NCBI RefSeq assembly: GCF_036178845.1
Contig: NZ_CP108070.1
Coordinates: 372,001 to 436,000, forward strand
Direction of reading: 5' to 3'
DNA from: Streptomyces sp. NBC_00271
GTDB lineage: Bacteria > Actinomycetota > Actinomycetes > Streptomycetales > Streptomycetaceae
Length of the DNA: 64,000 bases
Every line of letters starts with the position of its first letter. The stretch's first letter is position 1. The position numbers and the translations under genes were made by a program. Below, piece after piece: positions 27,818 through 36,780 of the stretch. The notes below the pieces were generated by a model. That model had not been told where the DNA came from and made no database searches. It saw only the letters and a list, made by a program, of their open reading frames with translations.

Positions 27818-28504
27818 TCAAGTTGACAATGCCCGACCATTGGTACGCTCCTCGGTCTGAAGCGGCGCTGCGCGTAACGTCAGTCGGTGCAGGTAGCGGT
27901 GGCGGGCGTCGGACGGCCGGGGACCCCATGCCAGCAGCATCCCGGTGGACAGTGCTGTCACGTGGCCGACGGGAGTGACCCCCAGCGCGGTCAGGCCGCT
28001 CGTGATGTGCGGTGCGCGCACCGCGAGCGCGGCGAGCGCGGTCCATCGGTGCCACCGCCTGGCCCCCGCTACCGCCACAGCGGCCAGGGCCGAGACGATC
28101 ACGTAGGACGGGCCGACGTCCAGCGTCGTACGCAGCGCCGGGTCTGCTTGGCCCGCCGCGATCCGTGCTGCCAGCAGCCCTTCGCTCACCAGTGTGCCGA
28201 GGACTTGGCCGGCCGCGATCAGCGCGACCGCCCGCATGTTGCCGAACCGGATGACGAGAAACGCCAGTATGGCCCCGGCGAGGGCGATGCTGCGCAGACA
28301 GGCCCAGGGATCGGCGCCGAACAGGAAGGCGGAGGTGATGAGCGCCTCCACAGGATGATCACCCATATTGGCCAGGTTGGTCGATGCCCAGGCGTTCACC
28401 GCGTGATCACCGCCGTACGTCAGGGACGACGCGGCGGCGAGCAGGGCGAAGCGCCAGGGCACAGGGGAAAGCCATCGGCGGGCGGGCGTCCGGGAGAGAT
28501 CCAT
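27818..28504 (-). CDS. rhomboid-like integral membrane protein
   Basis: The 228-residue product has about six membrane segments. LTYGGDHAVNAWASTNLANM is the first loop, and TSAFLFGADPWACLRSIALA followed by GAILAFLVIRFGNM comes next. Then come AALIAAGQVLGTLVSEGLLA-type helices and GHVTALSTGMLLAW at the end. It matches the Streptomyces rhomboid-like family, which usually lacks the full protease Ser-His pair, so protease activity is doubtful. ATG 28504 is chosen since the hydrophobic protein begins there. It is divergent from the two-component operon at 28588. Confidence 0.65.
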   Translation of the reverse strand: MDLSRTPARRWLSPVPWRFALLAAASSLTYGGDHAVNAWASTNLANMGDHPVEALITSAFLFGADPWACLRSIALAGAILAFLVIRFGNMRAVALIAAGQVLGTLVSEGLLAARIAAGQADPALRTTLDVGPSYVIVSALAAVAVAGARRWHRWTALAALAVRAPHITSGLTALGVTPVGHVTALSTGMLLAWGPRPSDARHRYLHRLTLRAAPLQTEERTNGRALST

Positions 28505-28587
28505 GTGGCCGACCCTGGCAGAGGGTGCCCGCCCCGCGGATCTGACCACGGAATGACCGGCTGATCTCTATCCCTGGACAGAGGCGG

Positions 28588-29823
28588 ATGATCGCCCTCC
28601 CGGCTAGGGTCGGATGCATGCGAGGCATGATGGTGAGGCATGACGTGGCGTCCCATGCCGGGAAGCTGACGCCGACTCAGCTGATCGCGCTGGATGTGCT
28701 TTTCGCCGTGGTCCTGATGGCGTCGAACGTCGTGTGGTGGACGCTTGGCACGCACCGCACGGGCTGGCCGGCATGGCAGACCGTGCTGACGTGCTCGTTG
28801 GGCGCGGCCGTCGCCGTCCGGCGGCTGCTGCCACTGCCTGCACTGGCGGTGGCGTCGGTGGTGATGGCCACCGACGGCGCGCTCAGCCTGACGGGGGTGC
28901 TGGCGACTGCCTTGCTGGTGTACGGGGTGGCGGTCGCCCGACCCACGCGTGTCGCGGCGTACGCGTGCGTGGTGGCAGGCGCCGCACAACTCGCCTTGAT
29001 GATCCCTATGCAGGGCATAACAGGGCACGACTACTGGGGGTGGCCGGGGATGAGCCAAAGCCTCATTGTCGAGGCCGCCGCCTGGGCGATCGGATGGTCC
29101 ACCAGACGGGGCCGCGCCTACACCCGAGGCCTGGTCGAGCAGGCCGAAGAGCGGGCACAACTCCTCCTCGTCGAGGAACGCATGCGTATCGCCCGGGAGT
29201 TGCATGATGTCGTCGCGCACAGCCTGAGCATCGTCGCGGTCCAGGCGGGCGTCGGCCACCACGTGATCGGCAGCCGACCTGACGAGGCCGCGAAGTCCCT
29301 CTCCGCAATCGAGACGACGAGCAGGGATGCCCTGGGAGAGCTGCGTTCGCTGCTGGGTGTCCTGCGCGATGACGACGGTGCCGAATGGCTGCCCGGCGGC
29401 CTGGACGGCCTCAACGCGCTCCTCGAGCAGATCCGACGGGCCGGTGTACAGGTCGAGTTGACGATCAGCGGTCACCCGCACGCCGTGCCCCGAGGTCTGG
29501 ACCGCGCCGCCTACCGCATCGTGCAGGAAGCCCTGACCAACGTCGTCAAGCATGCCCGCACCAGCCACGCCCGGGCGACGGTCGCCTACGCGCCGGGCGA
29601 GGTCGCGCTCACGGTCGTCGATACCGGAGCCGGCCGCACGTCCACCCCGATCACCGAGGGCCACGGCCTGACCGGCATGAAGGAACGCGCCGCCCTTTAC
29701 GGCGGCGAGGTTCACGCGGGCCCGCTCTCGCCGCACGGCTTTCGCGTCGCCGCCCGGCTGCCGTACGCCGCGGACGAGCGAACAGCCCAGTTCCCCGTGG
29801 GCGCCGATCTGGAGGGCGCATGA
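28588..29823 (+). CDS. two-component sensor histidine kinase (HisKA_3, DesK-like)
   Basis: The 411-residue product has four to five N-terminal membrane helices. A cytoplasmic HisKA_3 dimerisation domain has its phosphorylated His in [20 protein letters not shown]. The C-terminal HATPase has an N-box ([16 protein letters not shown]) and a G-box ([18 protein letters not shown]). The signal is unknown. ATG 28618 with AGGGTCGG upstream is an alternative start. The stop overlaps the response regulator start (ATGA), so the pair is co-translated. Confidence 0.88.
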   Translation: MIALPARVGCMRGMMVRHDVASHAGKLTPTQLIALDVLFAVVLMASNVVWWTLGTHRTGWPAWQTVLTCSLGAAVAVRRLLPLPALAVASVVMATDGALSLTGVLATALLVYGVAVARPTRVAAYACVVAGAAQLALMIPMQGITGHDYWGWPGMSQSLIVEAAAWAIGWSTRRGRAYTRGLVEQAEERAQLLLVEERMRIARELHDVVAHSLSIVAVQAGVGHHVIGSRPDEAAKSLSAIETTSRDALGELRSLLGVLRDDDGAEWLPGGLDGLNALLEQIRRAGVQVELTISGHPHAVPRGLDRAAYRIVQEALTNVVKHARTSHARATVAYAPGEVALTVVDTGAGRTSTPITEGHGLTGMKERAALYGGEVHAGPLSPHGFRVAARLPYAADERTAQFPVGADLEGA

Positions 29824-30497
29824 CGGTGCGGGTCGTCGTGGTGGACGACGAGACGCTGGTGCGTGCCGGGTTCCGGGTGCTGCTCGAGTCGGAAAACGAT
29901 CTCCAGGTCGTCGGCGAGGCGGCCGACGGGACCGAGGCGGTCAGGGTGATCCGCGAACTGCGCCCCGACGTAGCCCTGATGGACATCCGGATGCCCGGGA
30001 TCAATGGCATCGAGGCCATCCGCACGCTGTTCGGCGGCCCGTCTCCGGTGCCCGTCCACGTCCTGGTGCTCACCACCTTCGACCTGGACGAGTACGTCTT
30101 CGAGGCGCTCCGCGCAGGCGCCGCGGGCTTCCTCCTCAAGGACACTCCACCCGCACGCCTGATCGACGCCGTGCGGGTGATCGCCACCGGGGAGTCGTTG
30201 CTGTCACCCGGCGTCACTCGCAGGCTCATCGAGACCTACGTCCGCCGCCCCGGCTACACAGGCCCGGTCACCCATGCCCTGGACGGGGTGACCGGCCGCG
30301 AGCGTGACGTGCTGGGTCTGATCGCACGTGGCCTGTCCAACAACGAAATCGCAGCCGAGCTGTATCTGACCGTTGGCACGGTCAAGACCCACGTCAGCCG
30401 TCTGCTGACAAAGCTGGGGGCCAGGGACCGGGCCCAACTCGTCATCGCCGCCTACGAAAGCGGACTGGCCAGTACTTGGCGTGCACGCGGGACGTGA
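29820..30497 (+). CDS. NarL/LuxR-type response regulator
   Basis: The 225-residue product has a receiver domain with an acidic pocket (VVVDDETLV), a phosphoacceptor Asp in [16 protein letters not shown], and Thr/Lys in LTTFDLDEY and FLLKDTPP. The C-terminal LuxR helix-turn-helix is [19 protein letters not shown] ([20 protein letters not shown]), followed by [20 protein letters not shown]. It is phosphorylated by the overlapping histidine kinase. Likely targets include its own operon or the neighbouring membrane gene; no binding site was identified. Confidence 0.9.
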   Translation: MTVRVVVVDDETLVRAGFRVLLESENDLQVVGEAADGTEAVRVIRELRPDVALMDIRMPGINGIEAIRTLFGGPSPVPVHVLVLTTFDLDEYVFEALRAGAAGFLLKDTPPARLIDAVRVIATGESLLSPGVTRRLIETYVRRPGYTGPVTHALDGVTGRERDVLGLIARGLSNNEIAAELYLTVGTVKTHVSRLLTKLGARDRAQLVIAAYESGLASTWRARGT

Positions 30498-30955
30498 GGG
30501 AAGCCCATATTGCCCGTCTCATCCGGCAGAGCCTGTCGCGTTCCAAGGGGAGCTGATATCGGTGATTGCTCCCGCCGCCTTATGCCGGAACCCGACACAT
30601 CAGAGGCACAAGCATCCACCTGTGGCGCGTGAAGCGACACAAAGCAGATGAAAACGACCTACCTTCTCGCATGTCGCGAAAACCGTCGGGCGTGCCCCAC
30701 TTCACACGATGCATGATGCCAACGACGGAACAACCAGGGGTGGTTGACCGTTCATCATTATGTGGCTGCGGAGGGGACAGTGTCCCCGGGCCTCACCTTT
30801 AGCCCATGGGGACGATCGTCCGGCTGAAGCCCCATGGAGCCTTTCGCCGAGAGGCGACCGCCCTCCGCACACCACCACCCACGGCCCCGGCTGGTCTCCC
30901 CCGTCCAGCCGGGGCTTTCACGCTCTGATCACCGGCACGGGCCGTCAGGGCGCAC
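30498..30955. other. intergenic region with inverted repeats, no gene
   Basis: Two structured sites are present: an 8-bp inverted repeat CCATGGGG (30804-30811 with 30830-30837) and the terminator-like hairpin listed separately. No coherent coding frame was found. Confidence 0.45.
30885..30914. terminator. hairpin terminator
   Basis: Perfect 10-bp stem CCCCGGCTGG / CCAGCCGGGG with a 10-nt loop, followed by CTTTC. It lies between the response regulator (rightward) and the hypothetical gene at 30956 (leftward), so it could serve both. Confidence 0.5.
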
Positions 30956-31501
30956 CTACGAATCCACGAGGTACGCCTTCTCACCGATCATCAGCGGTGC
31001 GCCGGCAGGCCCCTTGATGTACGGGCCTCGCCAGATCACCCGGTGTTCCTGGTGGCTGGGATACCACTGCCGAACCTTGTGTATCCGCACCGGCCGCCGG
31101 TGGTGGTACACCCGCTTCGTCTCCCCATCCAGATCCGACGGGCGGGGCGAGGGCGCAGCAAGCCGGATAACCCGTACGTCGGAGTCCCGCGGCACAGAGC
31201 CGTCATCACCGCCGGCGGCGGTGCGCACGGATGCGGCCGGGGACGGGTCGACGGCCGTGACGCCCTGGGCGATGAGCCGCCAGAAGGCGAACATGTAGCG
31301 GCCCACGAAGTCGTCGTACGGGTCGTCCACGCGGCCGCCGCCCCACTCCCCGGTCTCGGGGACCGGCTCGGAGCGCCACTGGGAGGCCTGGTTGAGGGCC
31401 TTCTGGAACTGGCGGTGGCGCTCGGACAGATCCGCGAGCATCTCGGTACTCTCCTCCGCCAGGCACGCATCGCCCCGCATCCCGTACATGCCGTCCGGCA
31501 T
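30956..31501 (-). CDS. hypothetical protein
   Basis: The 181-residue frame has an N-terminal helical part (ADLSERHRQFQKALNQASQW), a middle WRLIAQGVTAVD segment, and a C-terminus RQWYPSHQEHRVIWRGPYIK ending in GPAGAPLMIGEKAYLV. I recall the last motif from actinomycete accessory-region proteins of unknown function. Just upstream (31570-31650, same strand, another frame) is HIHDLYDELNLQERGR, which resembles the start of MazG-like proteins, so the gene may have lost or changed its true N-terminus. Confidence 0.45.
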   Translation of the reverse strand: MPDGMYGMRGDACLAEESTEMLADLSERHRQFQKALNQASQWRSEPVPETGEWGGGRVDDPYDDFVGRYMFAFWRLIAQGVTAVDPSPAASVRTAAGGDDGSVPRDSDVRVIRLAAPSPRPSDLDGETKRVYHHRRPVRIHKVRQWYPSHQEHRVIWRGPYIKGPAGAPLMIGEKAYLVDS

Positions 31502-31692
31502 CAGCAGAGGAAGCGGACTTCCGGACGCGCGCGCCTGGGAGACCGCTTGTCGCCATCATCCGGCCGCGCTCCTGCAAATTCAGCTCGTCGTAAAGATCGT
31601 GTATGTGCATTGCGTGCTGCAGCAGGTCTTCGAGGCTCAGCAGGCCCCGGCCGGGCGTCGTCCGGCCGGGGCCTGCTTGGGTGTCAGCGGAT

Positions 31693-32295
31693 TCAGGGCT
31701 GACGCGCTGCCTCGTGCAGTCGGTCACGTGCGGCCCTCAGCAAGCCCTGCGACCATTCCGCACGGGTGACTCCCTCGGGCAGTCTGGTCAACTCGGCGTG
31801 GCTGGCGCCCAGCGCGCGGGCGATCGCCTCCACTGCGAGACCCTGCATAAGATCGTCGTTGTACTCACCGCGGCCTTCCTCGGCGAGCTTCAGCAGGGCG
31901 CGGAGGAGTTCGGCGTCGAACCCGTCGTGCAGGATCCACCCAGCCCCCGAGACTGCGGCCATGAACACGTCGTCATCCAGGTCCCACTCGGGGGATCCCA
32001 GCAACTCGAGGATCTGCTTCGTGTACTTCGCTCCGACTCTCCAGTGCGCCGTGAGCACCTGCACGGCAAGCGCCGAGACCGCGGGATCCTGGGGGTAGAT
32101 CAGATACGTGGCGATCAGCGGCTCGTAGGCCGGGCCGCCCGCACGGGCCACCGCGTACAGCCGCTGGTAGAGCTCCCTGCCGGCCTGGCACTCGGTGACG
32201 GCTTGGGCGATCTGCTTCACCTCCTGCGGCGGGATGGTGCCGTCCTTCGCCCGTGCGATCAGCTGCCGCACATATGCATCATGCGCCACGGTCAT
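31693..32295 (-). CDS. HEAT-repeat-like protein
   Basis: The 200-residue all-helical product begins MTVAHDAYVRQLIARAKDGT and repeats helix pairs (PAYEPLIATYLIYPQDPAVS, ALAVQVLTAHWR, KYTKQILELL, VFMAAVSGAGWIL, LMQGLAVEAIARALG). It fits an alpha-solenoid (HEAT-like) scaffold. The function is unknown. ATG 32295 is chosen for AGTGGAG upstream and because the repeats begin there. Confidence 0.55.
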   Translation of the reverse strand: MTVAHDAYVRQLIARAKDGTIPPQEVKQIAQAVTECQAGRELYQRLYAVARAGGPAYEPLIATYLIYPQDPAVSALAVQVLTAHWRVGAKYTKQILELLGSPEWDLDDDVFMAAVSGAGWILHDGFDAELLRALLKLAEEGRGEYNDDLMQGLAVEAIARALGASHAELTRLPEGVTRAEWSQGLLRAARDRLHEAARQP

Positions 32296-32429
32296 GCTCC
32301 ACTCACTTGATTCTGGGGACGAACTGCTCGGAGAAGTCCAGCATTCTGCTGGCCCGCCCCAGGTCGGCGACGAGAAGGTCTCGCATGGCGCCACTCGTCC
32401 CAGGATGGGCCAGCTTCCTGTTGATGGCT

Positions 32430-32605
32430 GCGATTTGACGCGGTGGTCGAAACCCCTGACGTCGACCCGGAACAGGCCCGTGCCTACCGGGATGCGGGGT
32501 ATCGCGTCGAGGCGGTGGTGGTGGCCGAGTACCTGTGGCCGGCCCTCCATCCCCTCGAACCCCTCGAACCGAGCCTGTCCGCCGGTCCCGCAGCGGCCCG
32601 CTGAC
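32430..32605 (+). pseudogene. zeta-toxin-like fragment
   Basis: The forward strand reads FDAVVETPDVDPEQARAYRD and AGYRVEAVVVAEYL. This matches the strand-helix-strand after the P-loop of zeta-toxin/UDP-GlcNAc kinase family proteins (V-L-E-T, then A-A-G-Y-R-V-E-A-V-V-V-A). The P-loop and the C-terminus are missing. Short and low confidence. Confidence 0.4.
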
Positions 32606-32940
32606 TTCCCAACGAGGCGCCCCGCAACCGGACCGCTTCTGCAGGCAGGTCCCCGCTCGGCTCCGCAGTCCGACTTCCAGGCGAGTTAGCTCGAAGCGTG
32701 CCCGAGATGGTGTGCGTCATGCCAGTTCAAGACTTGCGCTATCCGGCGATGCGTCTCTTCGGCCACCACGCGAGCTTCCGCCACGGCATCACCGTGTTCA
32801 CGCACCAGGCGTTCGTAAACCGGCAGGTGATCATTTTCGGCCGGGTCGGATGTCACAGGGCTCGTCCTCCTTGGTGTCGTACTTCTGTGCCGCCTGAACG
32901 GACCCCGAAATCCATGGTGACTTCAAGGGCAGCAATGAGG
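32606..32940. other. no recognisable gene
   Basis: Short frames only; none resembles a protein family known to me. Confidence 0.4.
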
Positions 32941-33297
32941 TCATTCGCGGCTGAGCCGCACAGCTATCCCATGGCCGACGAGCACATAAAGCAGGGCGGG
33001 CAGGCCGTAGTTGAGGAGAACCCGAAGGGCCTCTGCGTCCATGGTGAAAATGTCCTGTGACCACCAGGCCAACAAGTCGGCCGTTCCGTGCACGAACTCG
33101 ACGAAGACGTTGCCCTCATTGGCTCCGAGCAAGTGGAGCAGGATCCACAGGCACAGGAAGCCGGCAGCAATGTCGGCGACCGTCTGGATGGCCAGGGCCG
33201 TCCGTCGGGCAGCGCCCTGGTTCCGCTGGTAGCGGCGTGGTTCGCCCGGGGTTTGGCCGTAGGAGCCGTATCCGGGCATCGGGTCGGGATTGCTCAC
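32941..33297 (-). CDS. small membrane protein
   Basis: The 118-residue product has a polar Pro/Gly/Tyr-rich N-terminus (PMPGYGSYGQTPGEPRRYQ) and two or three membrane helices: TVADIAAGFLCLWILLHLLG and YGLPALLYVLVGHGIAVRL. An amphipathic stretch (VFVEFVHGTADLLAWW) lies between them. This type is widespread in Streptomyces and uncharacterised. GTG at 33297 (VSNPDP) is the likely start; the ORF continues upstream without protein-like content. Confidence 0.6.
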   Translation of the reverse strand: MSNPDPMPGYGSYGQTPGEPRRYQRNQGAARRTALAIQTVADIAAGFLCLWILLHLLGANEGNVFVEFVHGTADLLAWWSQDIFTMDAEALRVLLNYGLPALLYVLVGHGIAVRLSRE

Positions 33298-33787
33298 TGG
33301 GATCCAATCTGACGCATCATCTTGCGAACCGGGGCGCGGAAACCGCCTCCCGGGTCGCCTCTCACGAGAGTCTCCTGACGGTCCCGCCTGCAAATCGTCG
33401 CGGGCCCGTATAGGTCTGCGCCATGCAGCCGTCGCCGCGTTACACGCCGCCCGGGATATTCCACATTTGGGCACACATTCTGCAACTTTCCCAAATATGC
33501 GGGCGAGTGATTCCTTTTGCCGACCGCCAAGGGCCGACCAGTATTTACCTCTAGGACTGCCCGGCGTGATCACGGGGCGACTGCGGACACTCAGACGCGG
33601 ACGACGCACACATGGAATTCCCGAGTATCCCCGCAGGAGCATCACATGGGCTGCACATAGCCTTTCGAAAGCGTCGTTAGTGTTATTGGCCGCTCGATTC
33701 CGTGTGCGAAAGTGACCGGGACGCAGCCCAGCGGGTCGACGTGCGCCCCGGCTGCGGTACCTACGCTCCGGAGCCAGGCATGCCGGC
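33298..33787. other. no recognisable gene; lower-GC patch
   Basis: The part at 33460-33560 has A/T-rich words (CCCAAATATG, CAGTATTTAC) that are rare in this window and may be promoter DNA. No gene could be supported. Confidence 0.4.
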
Positions 33788-34000
33788 ATGGACGCCTGCG
33801 AGAGGACGACCGTCCTGGCCGCAGGTGCCACCCGACGGGTCACGGAAATGTCGGCGACTGGTATCGCAGTGCAGACGGCCGAGTTCGTCGACGCCGCTCG
33901 ACTGGAAGGTCAGGCCGTTGCTCTGAGTCACACCCTGACCCTTCTCGCACAGCCGTATGCGCGGCATCCCGGCTACCGGCAGGAGTGGCGTCCACGATGA
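33788..34000 (+). pseudogene. DUF6221-like C-terminal fragment
   Basis: The end of this frame (LTLLAQPYARHPGYRQEWRP) matches the conserved C-terminus of DUF6221 proteins (L-A-x-P-Y-A-D-H-P-D-Y-R-E-E-W). The first 40 residues do not match. These are phage- or accessory-type proteins of unknown function. Confidence 0.4.
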
Positions 34001-34550
34001 CGAGGGGCCACGGACAGCGGGCCGGGCGGAGACTGTCTCGGCCACGCCGTCGTCGGCAACGGCAGCCCAGGTGCCCATGCCACTGAGATACCCGGGCTGC
34101 CGCATGCGCGCAGGAGCGGGCCGGCACGGGGGGAGCCTGCCCACTCCTGCGGTCGGCACCCGCATGCCTCCCCATGAGGGCGGGCGCCTCGACCCGCATG
34201 ATCGGGTCACTATCTCCAGCGCACCGTGCGCCTGGAGTGTCACGGGTGCCCGCGGATGGTTGCGATTCCAACGCTCTTGTGGAGAGCTGGACTTGAGGTG
34301 CTCACAGATCGTCTTCGAACCCTGCACATCTCCTCGTCCCATGGTGAGCCTCTTCGTAACAGCCGGGCGCTGCCGCGCCTATGGAAGGCCGCATCGGTCC
34401 GGAAGGCCGTCGTTGCAGGCCGGGTACGCTGCGGCACCCTCCACTGCCATCCGCGCCGGCGCGGTGAATCATGGCCTGCGGCGATCACGACGTCTTCGGG
34501 TTCCCCACCCGCGACACCAGGTGCCCGAGCACAGGTGGCCGAGAAGAACT
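34001..34550. other. no recognisable gene
   Basis: Read on both strands without finding a family. It leads up to the inverted CRISPR repeat at 34551. Confidence 0.4.
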
Positions 34551-34676
34551 CGGCTCACCCCCGCCCGCGCGGGGTCCTCCCCGCGTGAGCGGGGGTGTCG
34601 AGAGGGGGTGAGCCGTCAACGCGCCAGTTTTCAATAGAGTGTTGACAGTGCTCCCCGCGCAGGCGGGGGTGAGCCG
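34551..34676 (+). CRISPR. degenerate CRISPR remnant with inverted repeat copy and one spacer
   Basis: 34551-34574 is an inverted partial copy of the I-E-like repeat (CGGCTCACCCCCGCC...). It is directly followed by a forward repeat from 34574 whose 3' half is stretched (GGGGGTGTCGAGA, then GGGGGTGAGCCG to 34615). A 32-nt spacer occupies 34616-34647 and a full 29-nt repeat 34648-34676. The spacer and the stretched repeat recur at 41339-41412. Confidence 0.7.
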
Positions 34677-34825
34677 CTCGGCGGGGGTGTCCTTCGACAC
34701 TGAAGTCAGTCGACGTCGTCGCTCTGATCTGGGGCGACTGACTTCACTGTCAAGGCGTCTGCCATGTGGCCACCCGCCACAGGGAGGCGAGGAGTCCTCG
34801 GCTTCGCCAGGCACGATGGACCAGC

Positions 34826-34942
34826 CCGTCGCGACATCAATCCCACCGTTGTGGCAGACGTACTCGGCCCCGGGAAACTCATGCAGCCACGCGGCCAGGG
34901 TCTGGGCGGTGCGGTCGGGCAGGACGTCAATCCGCTCACTTG
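34826..34942 (-). pseudogene. ISL3-family transposase fragment
   Basis: The reverse strand encodes ERIDVLPDRTAQTLAAWLHE followed by FPGAEYVCHNGG. This matches the ISL3 DDE segment (I-D-V-L-P-D-R-x-A-x-T-x-x-x-W-L, then G-x-E-V-V-C-R-D) but the second Asp is replaced by Asn. Only about 40 codons remain. Confidence 0.5.
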
Positions 34943-35030
34943 CCGGCGTCGATGCCGAGGAGCTTCGCCACCCCGGCGGCCTGCCGGCCGGAGGCGCAGT
35001 TGCCCGGCGGTCGTCATCCGGGGATCGCGT

Positions 35031-35849
35031 CTAGGCTTTCCGGGCCAGTCCGGCGGCGATGAGGTGTTCCCAGACCGTGAGCTCTCGTCTTTCGCCGCTG
35101 TTCCACGAGTTGTCGCTCTCGTCGGGACGCCACAGGGACGCGGGGACGATCCCGGGGTCGAGGAGCTCCAGGCCGTCCAGCAGGGAGGCGATCTCCGCGT
35201 CGGTGCGCCACCGGCCGCGGCCGAACGTCTGCTGGAGGACCTTCTCGGCCTCTGCGGTCTCCGGGTTGTTGCCGGAGCGGAAGTGGCTGATGAAGAAGTA
35301 GCTTCCGGAGGGGACGTGGTCTCGCCAGTAGCGGACGATGCCAGCCGGGTCCTCGTCATCGTTGACGTGGTGGAGGATGGCGCTGAGGATGACGGCGACG
35401 GGACGAGTGAAGTCGATGATTTCCAGGGTGTCGGGGTGAGTGTGGATGCCTTCGGGGTTGCGCACATCGACCGCGACGACGCGGGTCCGGTCGTTGTTCT
35501 CCAGCAGTGCGCGGCCGTGGACCAGCACTTGGGGGTCGATGTCGACGTAGACGACCTGGGACTCGGGGGCGTGCCGTTGCGCGACCTGGTGGACGTTGTC
35601 CGCGGTCGGCAGGCCACTGCCCAGGTCGATGAACTGCCGAATGCCGGTGGTCTTCGCGATCTCCCTGACTGCCCGGGTCAGGGCCGCGCGGTTGGCGAAG
35701 GCGATGGCCACCGAACCGGGCAGGTCGCGCTTGAACACGTCGCCGATGTCACGGTCCACGGCGTAGTTGTCCTTGCCGCCGAGCAGGTAGTCGTAGACGC
35801 GGGCGATGCTGGGCTTGGTCGGGTCGATGGAGGAGCCTTCGTACGTCAT
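35031..35849 (-). CDS. SAM-dependent methyltransferase (DUF574/Methyltransf_19)
   Basis: The 272-residue product has the hallmark start IDPTKPSIARVYDYLLGGKD and NYAVDRD of actinobacterial DUF574 proteins. The SAM motif is QFIDLGSGLPTADNVHQVAQ, the acidic loop VVYVDIDPQVLVHG, and LSAILHHVNDDEDPAGIV is the motif-IV region. Function unknown; these genes often sit near regulatory or morphological genes. ATG 35849 is supported by GGGAGAG at proper spacing, rather than ATG 35858. Downstream TGA at 35031. Confidence 0.85.
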   Translation of the reverse strand: MTYEGSSIDPTKPSIARVYDYLLGGKDNYAVDRDIGDVFKRDLPGSVAIAFANRAALTRAVREIAKTTGIRQFIDLGSGLPTADNVHQVAQRHAPESQVVYVDIDPQVLVHGRALLENNDRTRVVAVDVRNPEGIHTHPDTLEIIDFTRPVAVILSAILHHVNDDEDPAGIVRYWRDHVPSGSYFFISHFRSGNNPETAEAEKVLQQTFGRGRWRTDAEIASLLDGLELLDPGIVPASLWRPDESDNSWNSGERRELTVWEHLIAAGLARKA

Positions 35850-36082
35850 GACTGCCATTCTCTCCCGCAACGCCGCCTGCCGACCCTCGATTTGGGATCC
35901 TCCGGCCGGTCGGGGGCGGCGCGAGGGCATGGATGCCTGGGCTCGCTGTCAAACGTCCGCATCCTTCAAGCAGGCTCGATCGGGCATGAGTGGCAGCCCC
36001 GGGACACCGGTGCCCTCGGGCGTGAACGCCAGGGATTTGTCCTCCCCGCGCAGGCAGGGGGGCAGCCGCTCACGTCGACCGG

Positions 36083-36127
36083 TGTCCTGTCTGACTGAAG
36101 GTTGACCGATCTCACCGAAGATTGATC
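36083..36127 (+). repeat. left inverted repeat of the 576-bp element
   Basis: Begins TGTCCTGTCTGACTGAAGG. Aligned with the complement of 36614-36658 it differs at only about four positions. Confidence 0.75.
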
Positions 36128-36139
36128 AGTGCCTTCCGA

Positions 36140-36619
36140 TCAGCGCAGGCGTGTAAGTCGCGATAGGGCTTCGTTGCGGACATCGGGGTCTCTGTCCGCT
36201 GCCAACGTCCGAAGCTGCACGATCAGCTCGTCGCCGTCCTGTCCGGTCGCCCAGCGTGGGTCACAGTCCAGCTCCGCAGCGAGCTGATCGGCGGTTCCCC
36301 GGTCAGAGGCGACTGTACGGGCAGCGAGCACGGCACGCAGGCCAGCCAGATCTCTCCGAGCCAAGAGAGCTGACGCAGTATCTGAGGTTACGCCGGTGTC
36401 CTGAGCGTCTAGCAACAGACGGTGCAGGACATCGGCGACACCCTCAATCTGCGGTGTTGCCGCCAGACGTCGTCCCACGGCAGCCCTCACAGACCAGGCC
36501 GGCGATTCCGCTGCCGCGATCGCGTCGCGAAGCCCTTGCTCGGTGAAGTCGTACACACTACCAGGCTGCCAGCGGGATATCTCGATCACGCTTCGTTGAG
36601 ACAACACCGCAGCGGTCAA
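36140..36619 (-). CDS. HEAT-repeat protein carried by the 576-bp element
   Basis: The product of about 150-159 residues is an alpha-solenoid. LRDAIAAAESPAWSVRAAVG and RRLAATPQIEGVADVLHRLL form one pair, DTASALLARRDLAGLRAVLA another, and ELIVQLRTLAADRDPDVRNE with ALSRLTRLR the last. Charged and aromatic residues near the start (SRWQPGSVYDFTEQG) recur in Streptomyces homologues I recall. The start is uncertain: TTG at 36619 lies within the right inverted repeat, GTG at 36589 just inside it. The element has no other gene, so this is its cargo. The role is unknown. Confidence 0.65.
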   Translation of the reverse strand: MTAAVLSQRSVIEISRWQPGSVYDFTEQGLRDAIAAAESPAWSVRAAVGRRLAATPQIEGVADVLHRLLLDAQDTGVTSDTASALLARRDLAGLRAVLAARTVASDRGTADQLAAELDCDPRWATGQDGDELIVQLRTLAADRDPDVRNEALSRLTRLR

Positions 36620-36658
36620 CCTTCGGTGAGATTGGTCAACCTTCAGTGAGACAGGACA
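36614..36658 (-). repeat. right inverted repeat of the 576-bp element
   Basis: Ends AGTGAGACAGGACA. It holds two direct copies of GGTCAACCTTC spaced 18-20 bp apart, as often seen at IS21-type ends. Confidence 0.75.
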
Positions 36659-36780
36659 ACCGGTGCAGGCACCGTGCCCGCGTCCTCCCCGCGCAGGCGG
36701 GATACCGACAGAATTCTTTGACCTGCGAAAACGTGGCTCGCCTTGCGTTCAATTTCCGCGCTGAGGCGTGTGGGTTCCCG

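Larger units (their letters stand above)
36083..36658. mobile_element. 576-bp non-autonomous element with HEAT-repeat passenger (IS21-like ends)
   Basis: The ends are imperfect inverted repeats of about 45 bp (36083-36127 and 36614-36658) starting TGTCCTGTCT and ending AGACAGGACA. Each contains two direct copies of a word ending GAAGGTTGACC or near it. A 5-bp ACCGG target duplication flanks it (36078-36082 and 36659-36663). Long ends with TG...CA termini and internal repeats resemble IS21-family ends. There is no transposase; the only gene is the HEAT protein. Confidence 0.78.
36039..36707 (+). CRISPR. CRISPR repeat-spacer-repeat unit split by an inserted element
   Basis: A 30-nt repeat (36039-36068, starting GTCCTCCCCGCGCAG) is followed by 14 nt, then the 576-bp element, then 18 nt, then a second repeat from 36682 whose 3' end is altered (GGGATACCG). 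The 14-nt and 18-nt parts, with one 5-bp duplication counted once, add to exactly 32 nt, the spacer length of the neighbouring array. Confidence 0.75.

Noticed and set aside
30804..30837. CCATGGGG inverted repeat as a riboswitch or operator
   Set aside because: It is short, has no conserved neighbouring gene start, and is listed only as structured intergenic DNA.
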